Below the pieces are notes generated by a model, which saw only the letters and a program-made list of their open reading frames with translations, made no database searches and was not told the origin of the DNA. The position numbers and the translations under genes are program-made. A stretch of 64,000 nucleotides of DNA from Planctomycetes bacterium syqfu (GTDB lineage: Bacteria > Planctomycetota > Phycisphaerae > Phycisphaerales > Phycisphaeraceae): the NCBI GenBank assembly GCA_020974905.1, contig CP087563.1, positions 1,054,001-1,118,000 on the forward strand, written 5' to 3'. Positions within the stretch are counted from its first letter, which is position 1; each line of letters begins with the position of its first letter. Positions 9,120-17,894 of this stretch are shown in pieces.

Positions 9120-9980
9120 CAGTCACATGCCTCCACGTCGAGCGTTTCATTCGCGTCGTAGAGCACGAAGTCCGGGCCGTTGAAGTAACCCGTACCGGTT
9201 TCGCCAGCGCCGAGATTGGATGGAACGGACAATTTGCCGCGCACGGGGCGGCGGCTTCTTCGGTGCGAGGTTCGTACCGAGTAGAGCTCCACCTGTACTC
9301 GGTCCTGTCGCGTCGATCGTTCGAACGCGATAGGTGCGGTTGCACTGCTGCGTCTTGCTGCCGTCGGTGGTGCCGCCGTCGCGCCAGACCTTCACGGGGA
9401 CCAGTCCGGCCGCAGGTGCGGAGCCGAAACGGACGATGGCCCACTTTATTCCGGTGCCGGCGTCTATCCACAAGATGGTGATGGGTCCGCTGGACGCGGC
9501 CTTGAGCGCCGTGGCGTCGCCATCCTGCAACTCGGCGAACATGAAGGTTTCGTCATCGACTGCGACCTGGACGGGGCAGACGCCGCCGGCCCAGGCGCGG
9601 CCGATCGCGCCGGCACGCACGGGTTCGCTGAGGATCACGAAGCGGTCCGCGTGTTCGTCGAGGACGGGCACGACACATGCGAGTGCGATCTGGCGTTGGA
9701 ATTCTTCGAGATGATCGGCCGGCAGGAACACAGGCGCATCGATGCCGAGAATCTCGAAGCGCTGGCGGTCCTGACCGCTGTCGTTGCGGATGAGCACCAC
9801 GTTGCCGGCGTTTGGCGATGCATCGCCAGCCATGGATCGTGGCGGCGCGGTGGTCTGGCTCGATCGCTGTCGGTGCTGATGGTCGATCGCGGCATCGACG
9901 AACGCATTGAACGTCCGCGCCGGGATGCGCAGCGGGTCGCCGGGTTTCACCTTTTGAAGGATGTCACTTCCGGGGGTCAT
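9119..9980 (-). CDS. Phage tail-region protein, frameshifted near the C-terminus
   Basis: As read, the frame opened at 9980 runs to a stop at 9147 and ends in an implausible Arg-rich tail after ALLGTNLAPKKPPP. If one C is removed from the CCCC run at 9245-9248, the reading continues VRGKLSVPSNLGAGETGTGY, then FNGPDFVLYDANETLDVEACD, and stops exactly at a TGATG overlap with the next gene. The corrected product is about 287 residues. Its N-terminal part has the look of a late structural protein (LQKVKPGDPLRIPARTFNAF). Its start overlaps the upstream gene by ATGA. The shift may be a sequencing or assembly error in a GC-rich run, a real mutation, or less likely a programmed +1 shift. Confidence 0.65.
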
Positions 9981-10789
9981 GTTCCAATCCCCAAGGCCGC
10001 GAAGTCGCCTTCATCGTAGACCTTCTCGACGTAGACGGCGACTGGTTTCTTCACGATGACCAGCGCCGCTGTGTCCTCGACGTCGGCGTAGCGCACCCAG
10101 ATGTACTCCCAGCCCTTCTTGTCGACCCCCGGAATACTTCCGACCGTCATGCCGGTGCGGTTCGGCGATGCCGCGAACCGGAACGTGATCTCCCAGTCGC
10201 CCTGGCCACGCTTCGAGCCGGATGCGCCGAGGAACAAACACTCGCCAGGGTTCAAGCCCTTGAACGCGCCAGCATTGACCTTGCCCGTGAGATTGAACAG
10301 CGTGCCGCGATAGGCGAGCGTGACGGCGCTGTCATCAATGTAGTGCGTCTCGCCGAACTGATACACGGGCACGGTGATGTCGACGCCTTCGATGGACGAC
10401 TGGCTGACGCCGATCGCGCCCTGGAAGTCAGGCGCTGTCATCCCCGCGGCTGCGTAACCGCCGACGGTCTGCAGCGACTGGGTGATGTGCTGCGTGCCGC
10501 CGCCGGTGTCGAAGCTGAACGACGACTCGCCCGTCTCAGGCGGCGGCGCATTGCTGCCACCGGGCATCCCGTAGCGAACCGTGGCTTCCCACAGTTCGGG
10601 GCCGATGGGCTCGATGTGGATGCTTTGTTTTTCGAGACCGTCGTAGTCGTGCGGTGAGTTGGTATCCGCCGTGCTCTTCACCACCAGGTCGTCATCCGTA
10701 CCCCGCACCGTGTAGACGAGGTCCACCGAGGCGTTCTGCCCCGTGGTGGACTGGCGGCTTTCGATCTTCTCCTCGATGGTGACGGGCAC
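9977..10789 (-). CDS. Phage tail/baseplate-region protein of unknown family
   Basis: A 270-residue, beta-rich protein without membrane segments. Recognisable stretches are ESSFSFDTGGGTQHITQSL and GTLFNLTGKVNAGAFKGL, of a kind common in large conserved proteins encoded just after tape-measure genes. It is the first gene downstream of the tape-measure remnant and is coupled to the next gene by a 4-bp overlap. The order (tape measure, this gene, then two more structural genes) fits distal-tail or baseplate assembly. The family name is not known to me, so this role comes from position only. Confidence 0.6.
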   Translation of the reverse strand: MPVTIEEKIESRQSTTGQNASVDLVYTVRGTDDDLVVKSTADTNSPHDYDGLEKQSIHIEPIGPELWEATVRYGMPGGSNAPPPETGESSFSFDTGGGTQHITQSLQTVGGYAAAGMTAPDFQGAIGVSQSSIEGVDITVPVYQFGETHYIDDSAVTLAYRGTLFNLTGKVNAGAFKGLNPGECLFLGASGSKRGQGDWEITFRFAASPNRTGMTVGSIPGVDKKGWEYIWVRYADVEDTAALVIVKKPVAVYVEKVYDEGDFAALGIGT

Positions 10790-10824
10790 GGACGGGTCTC
10801 CAACTGGTGGTCTTACTTCCGGGG

Positions 10825-13365
10825 TCAGGCGAATGTCAGTCCGCTGCGCTGGGCTTCTGTGAGCAGGCGCTTGGTGTTCCTGGCGGTTTCTTCGGTGGCT
10901 TTGGCGGTGCGGTCGGCGGTGCCGTCGGAGGTCATCAGGCTCTGGATGGCGGCAGCATTGAACGTACCGCGCACCTCGACGGTGCGCTGACCGATACCGT
11001 TGAGCAGGTCGCCCAGGCCGGCGAGGCGGTTCTTTAGTTCCTCGAAGAGATCGGGTTGTTCGCTGGAGGACTTACCCTGTTCGGAGTCGCGGCGGCTCTG
11101 CGCGGCCTCGTCCAGGGCGGCGCGGTATTGCTTCCGCGCCTCCTCCAGCGCCGCCATCGATTCGTCGATCTGTTGCTGGTAGCGGGACCGCCGCTCGTCG
11201 TGCGCCTTCTTCGCCGCCTGGTCGATCGCCTGCTTCTCGGACTCGTACTCGGTGCCGATCTTGGCCAGGTCGGTTTGGCGCTGCTGCTCATTCTCGTTGA
11301 GCGCCTGCTGCTTCTGCAGCTGAATGTTCCGTTGATCGGCCTGCTCGTTGGTGCGGGCGATCTGGATCGCCTGATCGACGTCATAGTTCTCATCAAGCAT
11401 GCCCGCGATGTGGTGCAGGCCCTCCTCCACCTTGAGCTGCGCCTTGCGGAACGTGGACTGGAGGCCGGAGGTGAACTGGGTCCATACCTTATAAAGGAAG
11501 GACGTGGTCTCGACCCACACGGCGCGAAGGCCGTGCCATGCGGCGGCCAGGGCCTTCACCGCACCATAGAAGGCATCCACGGCGATGCTCATGAAGGTCT
11601 CTTTGAAGCCGATCCAGAGGCTTTCGAGGTAGTTGATGCCGCGCTGCCATTCGACCTTCAGGGCGAGCCACAGCACTTTGGCTGCCAAGGCGATGTCGCC
11701 GGCGGCCAGTGCGTCGGCGATACCCTGGTAGGCGACCAGCGCCCGGTCCTTGAGCCCCTGGAACTGGTCCGCCAGCCACTGGAGCAGCTGCGCCGCTGCG
11801 CCGGTGGCGTGCAGGATGACGCCGGCGAGGATGACCGCCCCCGCGATGACCAAGCCGATCGGCGACAGCAGCGCAGCCAGCGCCGAGCCGATGATCCCGA
11901 TCACGGTGCCGACACCGGACATGATCGACACGATGCCACCGAAGACATCCATCTTTATCTTTGAGTGCCTGACAATCCGAATTCTGGTGGGCAACAGAAT
12001 GACCCTGAGTCTCTTATCAGGGTCACGACCCTGAAAGATCCAGTCCCGTGTACCGATACGGGAGAAGTACCTGTCATGAATCCACCGTGCGCCTTTATTG
12101 CGATGTCTGCGCACGGCCCACCGCCATAGGGATTTCCAGATCGCGTTTTCAACTGCGGAGAAGGTATCACTACTGACGACATGACGATAATAATTACACC
12201 ATCCCCTTATCTTGGGGTTGAGTATTTTGATCATCGAATATGCCGGAATAGTGGGATTACTCTTGATCGTTCCTCGAATCTCTTTCAAGAATGCCTTTAC
12301 GCATTTGCGTGCAGGTCGGACAAACAACTTGCCGTCGGTCTTCTTGAAATTGAAACTAAGAAAATCAAAGCCTTCGTCGATATGCGTGATGACGGTCTTT
12401 TCTTCCGAGAGAGTCAATCCTCTTTCGGCCATAAAATCCCGCACCAACGGTTGAACTTCATTTTCAAGGAGTTCCTTTGAATCTCCCGTAATAATGAAGT
12501 CATCCGCATAGCGCACCAAATGAATCTTTGGATTCGTCCGGATGCGACGCCGACCCCAAGTACTGATGCGGCCTGCGAGCATTCCTTGTCGCATGAACTC
12601 CTCAAAAAGAAGGCGTTCAAGCCCGTCCAAAGCCATATTGGCCAGAATCGGTGAAATGATACCGCCTTGCGGTGTTCCCGATTCCGTATCGAAGAAGTTG
12701 CCTTCTTCCATATATCCCGCCTTCAACCACTGTCGGAGAATTCGTTTCTCCATGGGCACGTTATTCACGAGCCATTGATGGCTGATGTTGTCGAAGCAGC
12801 CTTTGATGTCCCCTTCAAGTATCCACTGCGCACAGTTTTTGCGACTAAGCGTTGCAAAACAGTATTCCTCGGCATCCGCACAAGATCGCTTGCGACGAAA
12901 TCCGAAAGAACCTTTGTCCGCAGTACATTCCGCCACGGGGTCCAGTGCCAGCCGGTATAGTGCCTGCATGGCTCGGTCCGTCATGGTGGGGATACCCAAG
13001 GGACGTTTCTTGCCGTTCGACTTGGGAATATATACGCGGCGGAGCGGCTTGGCTTTGTACCTTTCAGGGCGCAATTCCCGAATGGCCTTCGCCTTCTTCC
13101 TCGGCGAGTTCCAAAGCTTGCCGTCCACCCCAGCAGTTCTCCTGCCTTTGTTTTCCGTCACCCGTTTAACCGCCAATGCCTTGGCAGCAAACGAGCGAGT
13201 CAGGATGCGTGACAAGGCCTTGACCTTGCCGTAGCGTCCTTGCTTCTGCGCCTTCACGATTCGAGCTTGAAGACGCTGGATGATCTTGTCGACTTTGCGC
13301 CAGTCAATGGCATTCCAGTCCGCAAGCTCAGAGGCGCGCACGTCGGAGTTGCCTTCGACGTTCAT
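10825..13365 (-). CDS. Group II intron maturase fused in frame to tape-measure C-terminus
   Basis: An open frame of 846 residues from the ATG at 13365 (AAGGA ten bases upstream). Residues 1 to about 471 are a group II intron reverse transcriptase/maturase of the CL type: [20 protein letters not shown], the [20 protein letters not shown] block, the catalytic YADD, and the X domain ending in IVRHSKIK. At that point a normal maturase would continue into its DNA-binding and HNH endonuclease region. Here it joins [13 protein letters not shown] at 11952, the start of about 375 residues of tail tape-measure protein with hydrophobic helices ([20 protein letters not shown]) and a long Gln/Glu/Lys coiled coil. 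The tape-measure N-terminal half is missing. Translation might also restart at the ATG at 11952. A chimaeric assembly is possible, but the join is exactly in frame. Confidence 0.85.
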   Translation of the reverse strand: MNVEGNSDVRASELADWNAIDWRKVDKIIQRLQARIVKAQKQGRYGKVKALSRILTRSFAAKALAVKRVTENKGRRTAGVDGKLWNSPRKKAKAIRELRPERYKAKPLRRVYIPKSNGKKRPLGIPTMTDRAMQALYRLALDPVAECTADKGSFGFRRKRSCADAEEYCFATLSRKNCAQWILEGDIKGCFDNISHQWLVNNVPMEKRILRQWLKAGYMEEGNFFDTESGTPQGGIISPILANMALDGLERLLFEEFMRQGMLAGRISTWGRRRIRTNPKIHLVRYADDFIITGDSKELLENEVQPLVRDFMAERGLTLSEEKTVITHIDEGFDFLSFNFKKTDGKLFVRPARKCVKAFLKEIRGTIKSNPTIPAYSMIKILNPKIRGWCNYYRHVVSSDTFSAVENAIWKSLWRWAVRRHRNKGARWIHDRYFSRIGTRDWIFQGRDPDKRLRVILLPTRIRIVRHSKIKMDVFGGIVSIMSGVGTVIGIIGSALAALLSPIGLVIAGAVILAGVILHATGAAAQLLQWLADQFQGLKDRALVAYQGIADALAAGDIALAAKVLWLALKVEWQRGINYLESLWIGFKETFMSIAVDAFYGAVKALAAAWHGLRAVWVETTSFLYKVWTQFTSGLQSTFRKAQLKVEEGLHHIAGMLDENYDVDQAIQIARTNEQADQRNIQLQKQQALNENEQQRQTDLAKIGTEYESEKQAIDQAAKKAHDERRSRYQQQIDESMAALEEARKQYRAALDEAAQSRRDSEQGKSSSEQPDLFEELKNRLAGLGDLLNGIGQRTVEVRGTFNAAAIQSLMTSDGTADRTAKATEETARNTKRLLTEAQRSGLTFA

Positions 13366-13876
13366 TGTTTCGCTTTCCTTGATTCTCATTCCACGACTCC
13401 AATCGTAATCGTGATCAGTTACCTGTCCGAAGTCTGCTCCCTTTCGGGCGGGGCAACGCACCCCTATCCCTTCCATTACAGAAGGGCATTCGCTTTTTCG
13501 GACCTCCTTTACCCGCACCCGGTCAGCTCGCCTCACGGCGATCTGTCCCTGGGATCTGTCGTTGCGCGATCCGCGGGAACGAATACGGGCTTACTGCGTT
13601 ACGCTTATGCACCCGAGTTGGGTTAGGTCCTGCCTCTCCGCCGGGGAGACTGTGTTCCGCGAAAGCCGGATGGGACAGCCAGCTTTCCCGCTCCCATGCC
13701 CTGTTTGGGCTGAGCCTGTCAGCACCTTTGGCTCATTCCTTTTGACGACGTTTCAAGCAGTTCACTTACATTGACCATACCACTCAAGCCTTGCCTCCCG
13801 TCGCATCGGTGCTTGCGACTGCGGCTCACCTCACGGTTTGCCTTATAAGGAGTACGTTGTCTCCGGGGCTTCACAC
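11953..13876 (-). mobile_element. Truncated group II intron (5' part and maturase only)
   Basis: The minus strand from 13876 begins GTGTG, the usual 5' end of a bacterial group II intron, and continues with domain I-like sequence (CTCCTTATAAGGCAAACC, GTGAGGTGAGCCGCAG) for about 510 bases before the maturase ATG. The 3' side has no maturase C-terminus, no stop and no domain V/VI hairpins, because tape-measure coding starts at 11952. Without domain V the intron cannot splice. A perfect 6-bp hairpin (CCGCTG/CAGCGG) lies in the 72-base 5' flank, between 13877 and the end of the upstream gene. Confidence 0.8.
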
Positions 13877-13948
13877 AAACGGATTACTCCAAATGCATGC
13901 CCGGGTAGGCTACCGCTGGCGGAACAGCGGCTCTGATCACTCTCCTTT

Positions 13949-14347
13949 CTAGCGAATCGAATCGCGCCAGAGAGGTGCAATAAGCGTCTTACGCATCGCA
14001 CGGCCCATCAACGGGCGTTTTGGGTAACGATGCCCACGGAAGCGACCGCCGAATTCATGGGCCATCGCCGAGGGGCCAACGTGGGCGAATCCGGGGCCGA
14101 TCAGTACACGGTCGTTACCTTCTCTGGCATAGACGATGGCACGCCGCAGTTGGCCGTGTCGCGTATGCGGTGGCGATCCAGGCAACGCATACCGCTTGCT
14201 CACGCGGATGCTGCGCCGGGCAGTCAACCGAATCGCCGCGCCGGCATGGCCCAAGCTTTGGAAACTCGCCTGGGCCATTTTTTGCCGGAGGAGTTTCTTG
14301 TTGATCCCCCCGGAAGCCCCCGGAGGTTTAAAGTGAACGCGCAGCAT
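13949..14347 (-). CDS. HK97 gp10-like head-tail connector protein
   Basis: A 132-residue basic protein resembling the HK97-gp10-like putative tail-component family. Supporting segments are the LGHAGAAIRLTARRSIRVS region, ATHTRHGQLRRAIVYA-like sequence (here PPHTRHGQLRRAIVYA), and AHEFGGRFRGHRYPKRPLMGRA, where the family has its conserved EFG..RP motif. The ATG at 14347 follows GAGG by five bases. It lies between tail-terminator-like and tape-measure genes, as expected for a connector. A good Shine-Dalgarno sequence (AAAGGAG) follows its stop, but the gene it served has been lost to the intron-associated rearrangement. Confidence 0.72.
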   Translation of the reverse strand: MLRVHFKPPGASGGINKKLLRQKMAQASFQSLGHAGAAIRLTARRSIRVSKRYALPGSPPHTRHGQLRRAIVYAREGNDRVLIGPGFAHVGPSAMAHEFGGRFRGHRYPKRPLMGRAMRKTLIAPLWRDSIR

Positions 14348-14354
14348 CAATACC

Positions 14355-14786
14355 TCACTTGGTAATCCGGTACGTCAACGTCAGCACCGATGTGAACACC
14401 CGCTGTTGAGCAAGATGCGATGAGTCATACACCGGCTCATTTTCAATCTTGATCCAAATGGCATACGGCATCTCGGTCAGTGGCTGGCGTTGCAGGTATT
14501 CAGCAATCTGCTGAACCAATCCACTCAATTCCTTAACGGCAGTATCGATTTCATCCTGCGGCACGGTGAGTTTTTGCTGAATGCCGATATCGACCTGACA
14601 GTCATATTGGCTGAGTTTTCGTGTAATGCTCTGAACCTGCACACCACGAGGAACCACGCTGATGGTCAACTCACGCAACTGCGACAGATCGTGAATCGGC
14701 AACACCTGTCGTTTTGCATGGGTGATGATCTCCGATTGATTGAGTTGTGATGTGACTGCATCAGCCAGATCAATGGTCATTTGCAT
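14355..14786 (-). CDS. Tail-terminator-like (tail completion) protein
   Basis: A 143-residue protein starting at an ATG with GGAGG six bases upstream. The middle has alternating strand and helix sequence (ELTISVVPRGVQVQSITRKL, then DCQVDIGIQQKL) and the C-terminus ends in a strand pair (RVFTSVLTLTYRITK), the layout of small tail-terminator or minor-capsid proteins. It stands between a head-tail gene set and the gp10-like gene, where such proteins normally lie. The assignment is from order and fold character, not from a diagnostic motif. Confidence 0.55.
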   Translation of the reverse strand: MQMTIDLADAVTSQLNQSEIITHAKRQVLPIHDLSQLRELTISVVPRGVQVQSITRKLSQYDCQVDIGIQQKLTVPQDEIDTAVKELSGLVQQIAEYLQRQPLTEMPYAIWIKIENEPVYDSSHLAQQRVFTSVLTLTYRITK

Positions 14787-14805
14787 ATTCACCCTCCCCC
14801 CCGGA

Positions 14806-15039
14806 TTAACCCCGGAAAATACTAAAAAGAATGTTCACCAGACTCGTGACACCTGCACCGGCAATGAGCCACATCCAACGTGCGTGACGAATCGCATTCT
14901 GTTCCAGACGATCCAGACGAATGTTGATGCCCGGTTCACCATTGCCACGGATGGCATGATCGAGTCGGTCGAGTTTGTTGTGCAGTTCATCGAACTGCGA
15001 ACAACTGGAATCGAATCCTTGATGCGTTGGGTTGGTCAT
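14806..15039 (-). CDS. Small coiled-coil plus transmembrane phage protein
   Basis: A 77-residue protein. A predicted coiled coil (DELHNKLDRLDHAIRGNG, then INIRLDRLEQNAIRH) is followed by one membrane helix (MWLIAGAGVTSLVNILFSIF). This arrangement resembles XhlA-type holin accessory proteins and other small phage membrane proteins, and would be the only lysis-like candidate in the element. Its place among connector genes is unusual for lysis. The ATG overlaps the upstream stop (ATGA), which fixes the start. Confidence 0.6.
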   Translation of the reverse strand: MTNPTHQGFDSSCSQFDELHNKLDRLDHAIRGNGEPGINIRLDRLEQNAIRHARWMWLIAGAGVTSLVNILFSIFRG

Positions 15040-15401
15040 GTATTTGTGTCTCCCAGTAAACGAGTGTGGATACGTAGGGTTGTGTGGTACGGATCGCAGT
15101 AGCGAAAGCAACCATCGTCACCAAAGTTGGCGATCTCATATTGCTTACTGTCCATCGTCAGAACATCGCCGGGCGTGGGTTCAAACTCTGCCGGGAAGTC
15201 ATCAGCATTGATTAAAAAATCCCACATGCTCGATTCGATGGCCACGCCACCGACAGTGGATTTTTCATACTTACTGATGCCCGGCGAAGCATGGACGGTG
15301 TACGAGGAGTCGCCTTGTTTATAGACGACCTCCTGCGTACACCATCCCACCCTCACCCTGGCGAGCCACTGCATGCCTTCTTTCATGTAGTCTCTGGCCA
15401 T
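15036..15401 (-). CDS. Head-tail joining-like protein
   Basis: A 121-residue protein with beta-rich sequence, including EFEPTPGDVLTMDSKQYEI and YCDPYHTTLRIHTRLLG. The layout (small barrel-like protein with a GDxL-type turn and a C-terminal strand) fits head-tail adaptors that follow the capsid genes. It lies directly downstream of the decoration-protein gene and upstream of a small membrane protein, with an ATGA overlap to the latter. No diagnostic motif is recognised, so the role is inferred mainly from order. Confidence 0.5.
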   Translation of the reverse strand: MARDYMKEGMQWLARVRVGWCTQEVVYKQGDSSYTVHASPGISKYEKSTVGGVAIESSMWDFLINADDFPAEFEPTPGDVLTMDSKQYEIANFGDDGCFRYCDPYHTTLRIHTRLLGDTNT

Positions 15402-15416
15402 ACAGTTCGCCTTTGA

Positions 15417-15749
15417 TCATGCGGTGAGTTTGACGCGAACGGTGGCATCATTGTCACCGGCATCAGCCACAGCCTTGCCCATGTACTTGCCTTCGATTTC
15501 GGTGGGAGTCACGTATTTGTTGGCCGAATCCCAGTAGAGCTTGGTGCCCGTGGTGATGGCCATGCCTGGGCCACCGATCTTGGGGACATCAAAGATGCCG
15601 GTCAGCGACAGACTGCCGAGGGTGTCAGCCGGAATGTCGAGTTTGGCAATACCCACCAGGTCGCCTTGGACAACCACATCGCCTGCGGCCACATCAGCGG
15701 CTGGGGTGTAGTCGATACTGTCACCTTTGTGAACGTAAGTTGCGGTCAT
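15417..15749 (-). CDS. DUF2190 capsid decoration protein
   Basis: A 110-residue protein matching the DUF2190 pattern: an N-terminal strand (TYVHKGDSIDYTPAADVAAG), the segment VVVQGDLVGIAKLDIPAD, then LTGIFDVPK and the KLYWDSANKYVT turn. In other phages this family forms trimers on the capsid surface and stabilises the head. It follows the protease-capsid gene directly, the usual place for a decoration protein. Confidence 0.85.
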   Translation of the reverse strand: MTATYVHKGDSIDYTPAADVAAGDVVVQGDLVGIAKLDIPADTLGSLSLTGIFDVPKIGGPGMAITTGTKLYWDSANKYVTPTEIEGKYMGKAVADAGDNDATVRVKLTA

Positions 15750-15812
15750 GTATGAATACTCCTGTTGAAATTGAGTGGATCAGAAAATGTCACGAAGTCA
15801 CGCGAAGACAAA

Positions 15813-17894
15813 TCATGCTTCACCCTTCATCTTTAGTGCGCCACGGTGGTCCTGTTCGCGGACGCCGAAGTCGATGTAGCCACGGAACTGGATACCCAAC
15901 GTGTTGAAGTCGGCATCGGTTTTTTCAACGGTGGGACGATCCACGCCGTTGAGAAATGCCACTTCAATCGAGGGCAGACGATTGGGGTCGGCCAACAGAT
16001 ACCATGCCTTGCTGCTGGCTCCGGTGAAGCTGGCATTGGCCAGGTAGACGCTGGAGACCACGTCGAACTTGCCCACGTGCGGATTGGTCGACGGTTTGGC
16101 CTTGTTGGCAGTGGTGGTTTCGTTGAGCTGGATGCTCTTCATGAGCAGTTCAGCCGCGACCTTCAGGGCTGTGGGTACGAGCAGGACGTTGGCAGGCATG
16201 CCCAGGGGCTTGCCATTGGGCTTGATCTGTTCGCTGAATTTGACTTCAGCAGCGGTCAGGCCATCGACGGACAAGGCAGTATCCACGCCTTCGAGATAGT
16301 TGTTGTGATCAGCGTGAAAGAAGGACTTGTTGTCGGACTGGTTGGGGTTGCGCAGCCACAGGCCCCATACCGCATCGGCGATGGCCTCTGCAGCACCCAT
16401 GCCAATCTGACGCGGGATGTCAGTGAACGCGCCCATGTCATCGTTGATGATCATCTGGCGAGTGAGGGCAAACATGATGCCATGAGTGTCGGCACGCTGA
16501 CCGAACTTCTGTTCATCGAGCTTGCCGTGCTTCAGTTCACCGTCGGGACCGACCTGCTCGAACTTGAACGCACCGGTCATGCGGTAACGGCTGTGTTCCT
16601 TGAAGTCGTTGACGCTGGCGATCTTGGCGATGCGACGCCAGGCATCTTCAACGTAGTTGTAGCCTTCGAGCAACATCTTGTTGGCGATGTTGCTGAGAAT
16701 CCCCGGAAGGGACGCCGTGCTGAAGGCAGCCTGCAACCAACCGGTAGCATCACGACGGAAGCGCGGCAGTTGCTGGCCGGATACCAGTTCGCAGAACTCC
16801 TGCACACCGATGCCACGAAGTTTGTCGGCAGCTTCGAGGACAGGTTCAGCGTACATCGCTTCGATGCGGGTATTGGGCAAACCACTGGCCATCATGGCGA
16901 CCGCTTCGAACACCTGCGGGTTGTTGGGACGCTGATTGGCATGGGTATGAACTGCAACAGGGAGTTGCGGACGCGACGCGCGGAGAACATGCAGTTCGGT
17001 CTTGGTCACATCCCAACCCTCCTCGATAGCCTGGGCTTCGATGTCCGGATGTTTGCCATCGCAGGTGCTGCGGATGGCCTGGATGCGACGGGTTTCCTCA
17101 GCCATCTGCTTGCGCATCTGCATCATCGGGTTTTGATCAGCCGGGGCGTTCGTGCTCGGGGCATCCGACACATCTTGCGTTGCACGCGCGGCGATGGCGG
17201 CAGGACGTAAGGACGACGGGGTCGGCGCTTTGGGCGGCGTGGGGTCGGTGGTCGGAGGTGTGGCCGGTTTGGGATCGGTGGCGACGGTGGTGGTTGCTTG
17301 GCTCTGTGTACCATGCGGCATAGACGATTGCTCCTTGCTGTTTGCTGCGATACGGGCAGACGTAGACGAGTCTGCCCCGTTATCGACGAATGAGATTTCT
17401 TTGAGGGTTGCTTTGCGGACGACGTGGATGGGGCCATCGAACGTCCGGCCATTGACGGTGACGTTCTGGCCATTGGGAATGAATTGGGCATCGATCACGG
17501 CTGCGCCGATGCTGGCCTGCCAGGGAAAACCGTTCTGGCCGCTACGAATCACGTCACGCGCCCAACTGGTATCACGGCTGACAAGACCTTCGGCCACCAA
17601 CGATCCGTTTTCGACGGCGACGCGCTGCGTGTGGCCGACGCCCTGACGCGATTGATGATCCAGCCGAACCGGGATGTCCTGACGGTCAATGGCCAGCCCT
17701 TCCAGATCCACGACAACAGGATGCGGAAAGCCCTCGATTCGCATTAGGCCACCGGTGTAGGCGACCATCCGAAACTGCGGCACCCCGGAAGCCCCGCCCC
17801 CGGATTGTTTTTCACCGGCGGCTTCGATGGTCAATGGGCAGATGAACGACAGTTGATCAGGCAATTGTTGAGTTGACGACAGTGTCATCGGCAT
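15813..17894 (-). CDS. Prohead protease fused to major capsid protein
   Basis: A 693-residue two-part protein. Residues 1 to about 190 are a capsid maturation protease: PVRLDHQSRQGVGHT holds the candidate catalytic His and FPWQASIGAAV the Ser, followed by VRKATLKEISFVDNGAD. Residues about 190-265 form a Thr/Pro/Ala-rich linker. From about residue 270 the major capsid protein follows, with GYNYVEDAWRRIAKI, the RQMIINDDMGAFTDIPRQIG block and a C-terminal RGYIDFGVREQDHRGA. The start, with AGGAG ten bases upstream, overlaps the portal gene by 38 bases. Fusing the two enzymes means the protease and linker probably act as an internal scaffold and are cut away during head maturation. Confidence 0.88.
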   Translation of the reverse strand: MPMTLSSTQQLPDQLSFICPLTIEAAGEKQSGGGASGVPQFRMVAYTGGLMRIEGFPHPVVVDLEGLAIDRQDIPVRLDHQSRQGVGHTQRVAVENGSLVAEGLVSRDTSWARDVIRSGQNGFPWQASIGAAVIDAQFIPNGQNVTVNGRTFDGPIHVVRKATLKEISFVDNGADSSTSARIAANSKEQSSMPHGTQSQATTTVATDPKPATPPTTDPTPPKAPTPSSLRPAAIAARATQDVSDAPSTNAPADQNPMMQMRKQMAEETRRIQAIRSTCDGKHPDIEAQAIEEGWDVTKTELHVLRASRPQLPVAVHTHANQRPNNPQVFEAVAMMASGLPNTRIEAMYAEPVLEAADKLRGIGVQEFCELVSGQQLPRFRRDATGWLQAAFSTASLPGILSNIANKMLLEGYNYVEDAWRRIAKIASVNDFKEHSRYRMTGAFKFEQVGPDGELKHGKLDEQKFGQRADTHGIMFALTRQMIINDDMGAFTDIPRQIGMGAAEAIADAVWGLWLRNPNQSDNKSFFHADHNNYLEGVDTALSVDGLTAAEVKFSEQIKPNGKPLGMPANVLLVPTALKVAAELLMKSIQLNETTTANKAKPSTNPHVGKFDVVSSVYLANASFTGASSKAWYLLADPNRLPSIEVAFLNGVDRPTVEKTDADFNTLGIQFRGYIDFGVREQDHRGALKMKGEA

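Noticed and set aside
12000-13365. Diversity-generating retroelement
   Set aside because: The reverse transcriptase has maturase X-domain sequence and lies in a group II intron. No template/variable repeat pair with adenine-specific differences was seen nearby.
11952-13876. A working, splicing group II intron in the tape-measure gene
   Set aside because: No maturase C-terminus, stop codon or domain V/VI is present before the tape-measure sequence, and no upstream tape-measure exon exists.
15846-17210. 454-codon plus-strand frame opposite the capsid gene
   Set aside because: It is antisense to a clear protease-capsid gene, and its His/Gly/Val-rich sequence mirrors capsid codons.
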